Positions 63,882 through 64,000 of a DNA stretch of 64,000 nucleotides are shown piece after piece. Source of the DNA: CAWCKS01 sp963763485 (GTDB lineage: Bacteria > Pseudomonadota > Alphaproteobacteria > Rhizobiales > Xanthobacteraceae). The stretch's first letter is position 1. The number at the start of each line of letters is the position of its first letter. The notes below the pieces were generated by a model, which did no database searches, was not told the origin of the DNA, and saw only the letters and a list, made by a program, of their open reading frames with translations. The stretch is taken from positions 682,001-746,000 of the forward strand of contig CAVXOW010000007.1 of NCBI GenBank assembly GCA_963763485.1, written 5' to 3'. Made by a program: the position numbers and the translations under genes.

Positions 63882-64000
63882 TCAGTACATTCCTTCAATC
63901 AAGTCGCGATACTTCTCGCTGACGAATCGGCGTCGGAGCTTCATCATCGGCGTCAGTTCCGGGTCCTCCGGCTCGAGCTTGCGATCGATCACGCGGAAGG
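63882..64000 (-). CDS. long-chain acyl-CoA synthetase (AMP-dependent ligase), C-terminal end
   Basis: The last 38 codons plus stop of an AMP-forming ligase, truncated by the right edge. The reading frame ends RKLEPEDPELTPMMKLRRRF then VSEKYRDLIEGMY. The T-P-x-M-K-L-R/K-R-R stretch, with a C-terminal E-K-Y-x-x-L-I-E-x-M-Y, is the tail of FadD15-like acyl-CoA ligases found next to branched-chain amino acid-type transporters. The rest of the protein, including AMP motifs, is outside the window. Confidence 0.75.
   Translation of the reverse strand, partial: FRVIDRKLEPEDPELTPMMKLRRRFVSEKYRDLIEGMY

Noticed and set aside
1..64000. CRISPR array, tRNA/rRNA genes, prophage or insertion sequence
   Set aside because: No regularly spaced direct repeats, no cloverleaf-like stretch, and no transposase, integrase or phage gene were found in any frame.

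Overview
The window reads as a chromosomal segment of a high-GC alphaproteobacterium, most likely Nitrobacteraceae (Bradyrhizobium, Rhodopseudomonas, Afipia or a close relative). The grounds are strong G/C third-position bias, wall-to-wall metabolic genes, many acyl-CoA and flavin oxidoreductases, and palindromic intergenic repeats of rhizobial type. I saw no rRNA, tRNA, CRISPR array, transposase, integrase or replication origin.

Layout. 1-5.3 kb (minus): a pentose phosphate operon tkt-gnd-zwf-pgl, with pgl cut by the left edge; upstream on the same strand lie an FAD oxidoreductase and a small membrane protein. 7.1-12.5 kb: an acyl-CoA module of thiolase and SDR dehydrogenase (minus), divergent from a double-domain CoA-transferase and an enoyl-CoA hydratase (plus). 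12.6-16.2 kb: a DUF3592 membrane protein and an ATPase-permease ABC exporter. 16.2-23.5 kb: an exported serpin, a Baeyer-Villiger-type monooxygenase divergent from a nitronate monooxygenase, a fatty-acyl desaturase and an MFS transporter. 23.5-27.8 kb: an RND efflux pump with its adaptor. 27.9-45.1 kb: an accessory catabolic region holding a salicylate-hydroxylase-type enzyme, HpcH aldolase, Zn-ADH, kynureninase, CsbD protein, beta-propeller glycosidase-like protein, aldo/keto reductase, enolase-superfamily dehydratase, TetR with a DUF1304 protein, an esterase with a LysR regulator, a 3-hydroxyacyl-CoA dehydrogenase, a lipoprotein, an aldehyde dehydrogenase, an LLM monooxygenase and an SDR. 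45.2-50.7 kb (minus): a five-gene Dpp/Opp-type ABC importer. 51.0-51.9 kb: a lower-GC DUF4238 gene. 52-64 kb: a MetX-like hydrolase, a marR-emrA-emrB efflux operon with a visible operator, a HlyIII-like protein, GST, a degenerate Fe-ADH, a thioesterase, a GNAT, an LLM monooxygenase, a branched-chain-amino-acid-type binding protein and the tail of an acyl-CoA ligase.

The genes suggest a metabolically broad soil bacterium: sugar oxidation giving NADPH, many NAD(P)H- and flavin-using oxygenases, CoA-thioester degradation, and separate uptake and efflux systems with local regulators.

The most striking global feature is about 29 single-base frameshifts confined to about 25.6-57.8 kb. They split 15 otherwise well-preserved genes. 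Gene lengths modulo 3 fit one extra base per break in every case but one. I regard these as probable consensus errors rather than gene decay, and I give each affected gene its full reconstructed span. I did not find a convincing new multi-gene system. The best leads are the secreted serpin, the Fe-ADH homologue without metal ligands, the Zn-ADH without a structural-zinc lobe, and the paired-palindrome repeat inside the peptide transporter operon.
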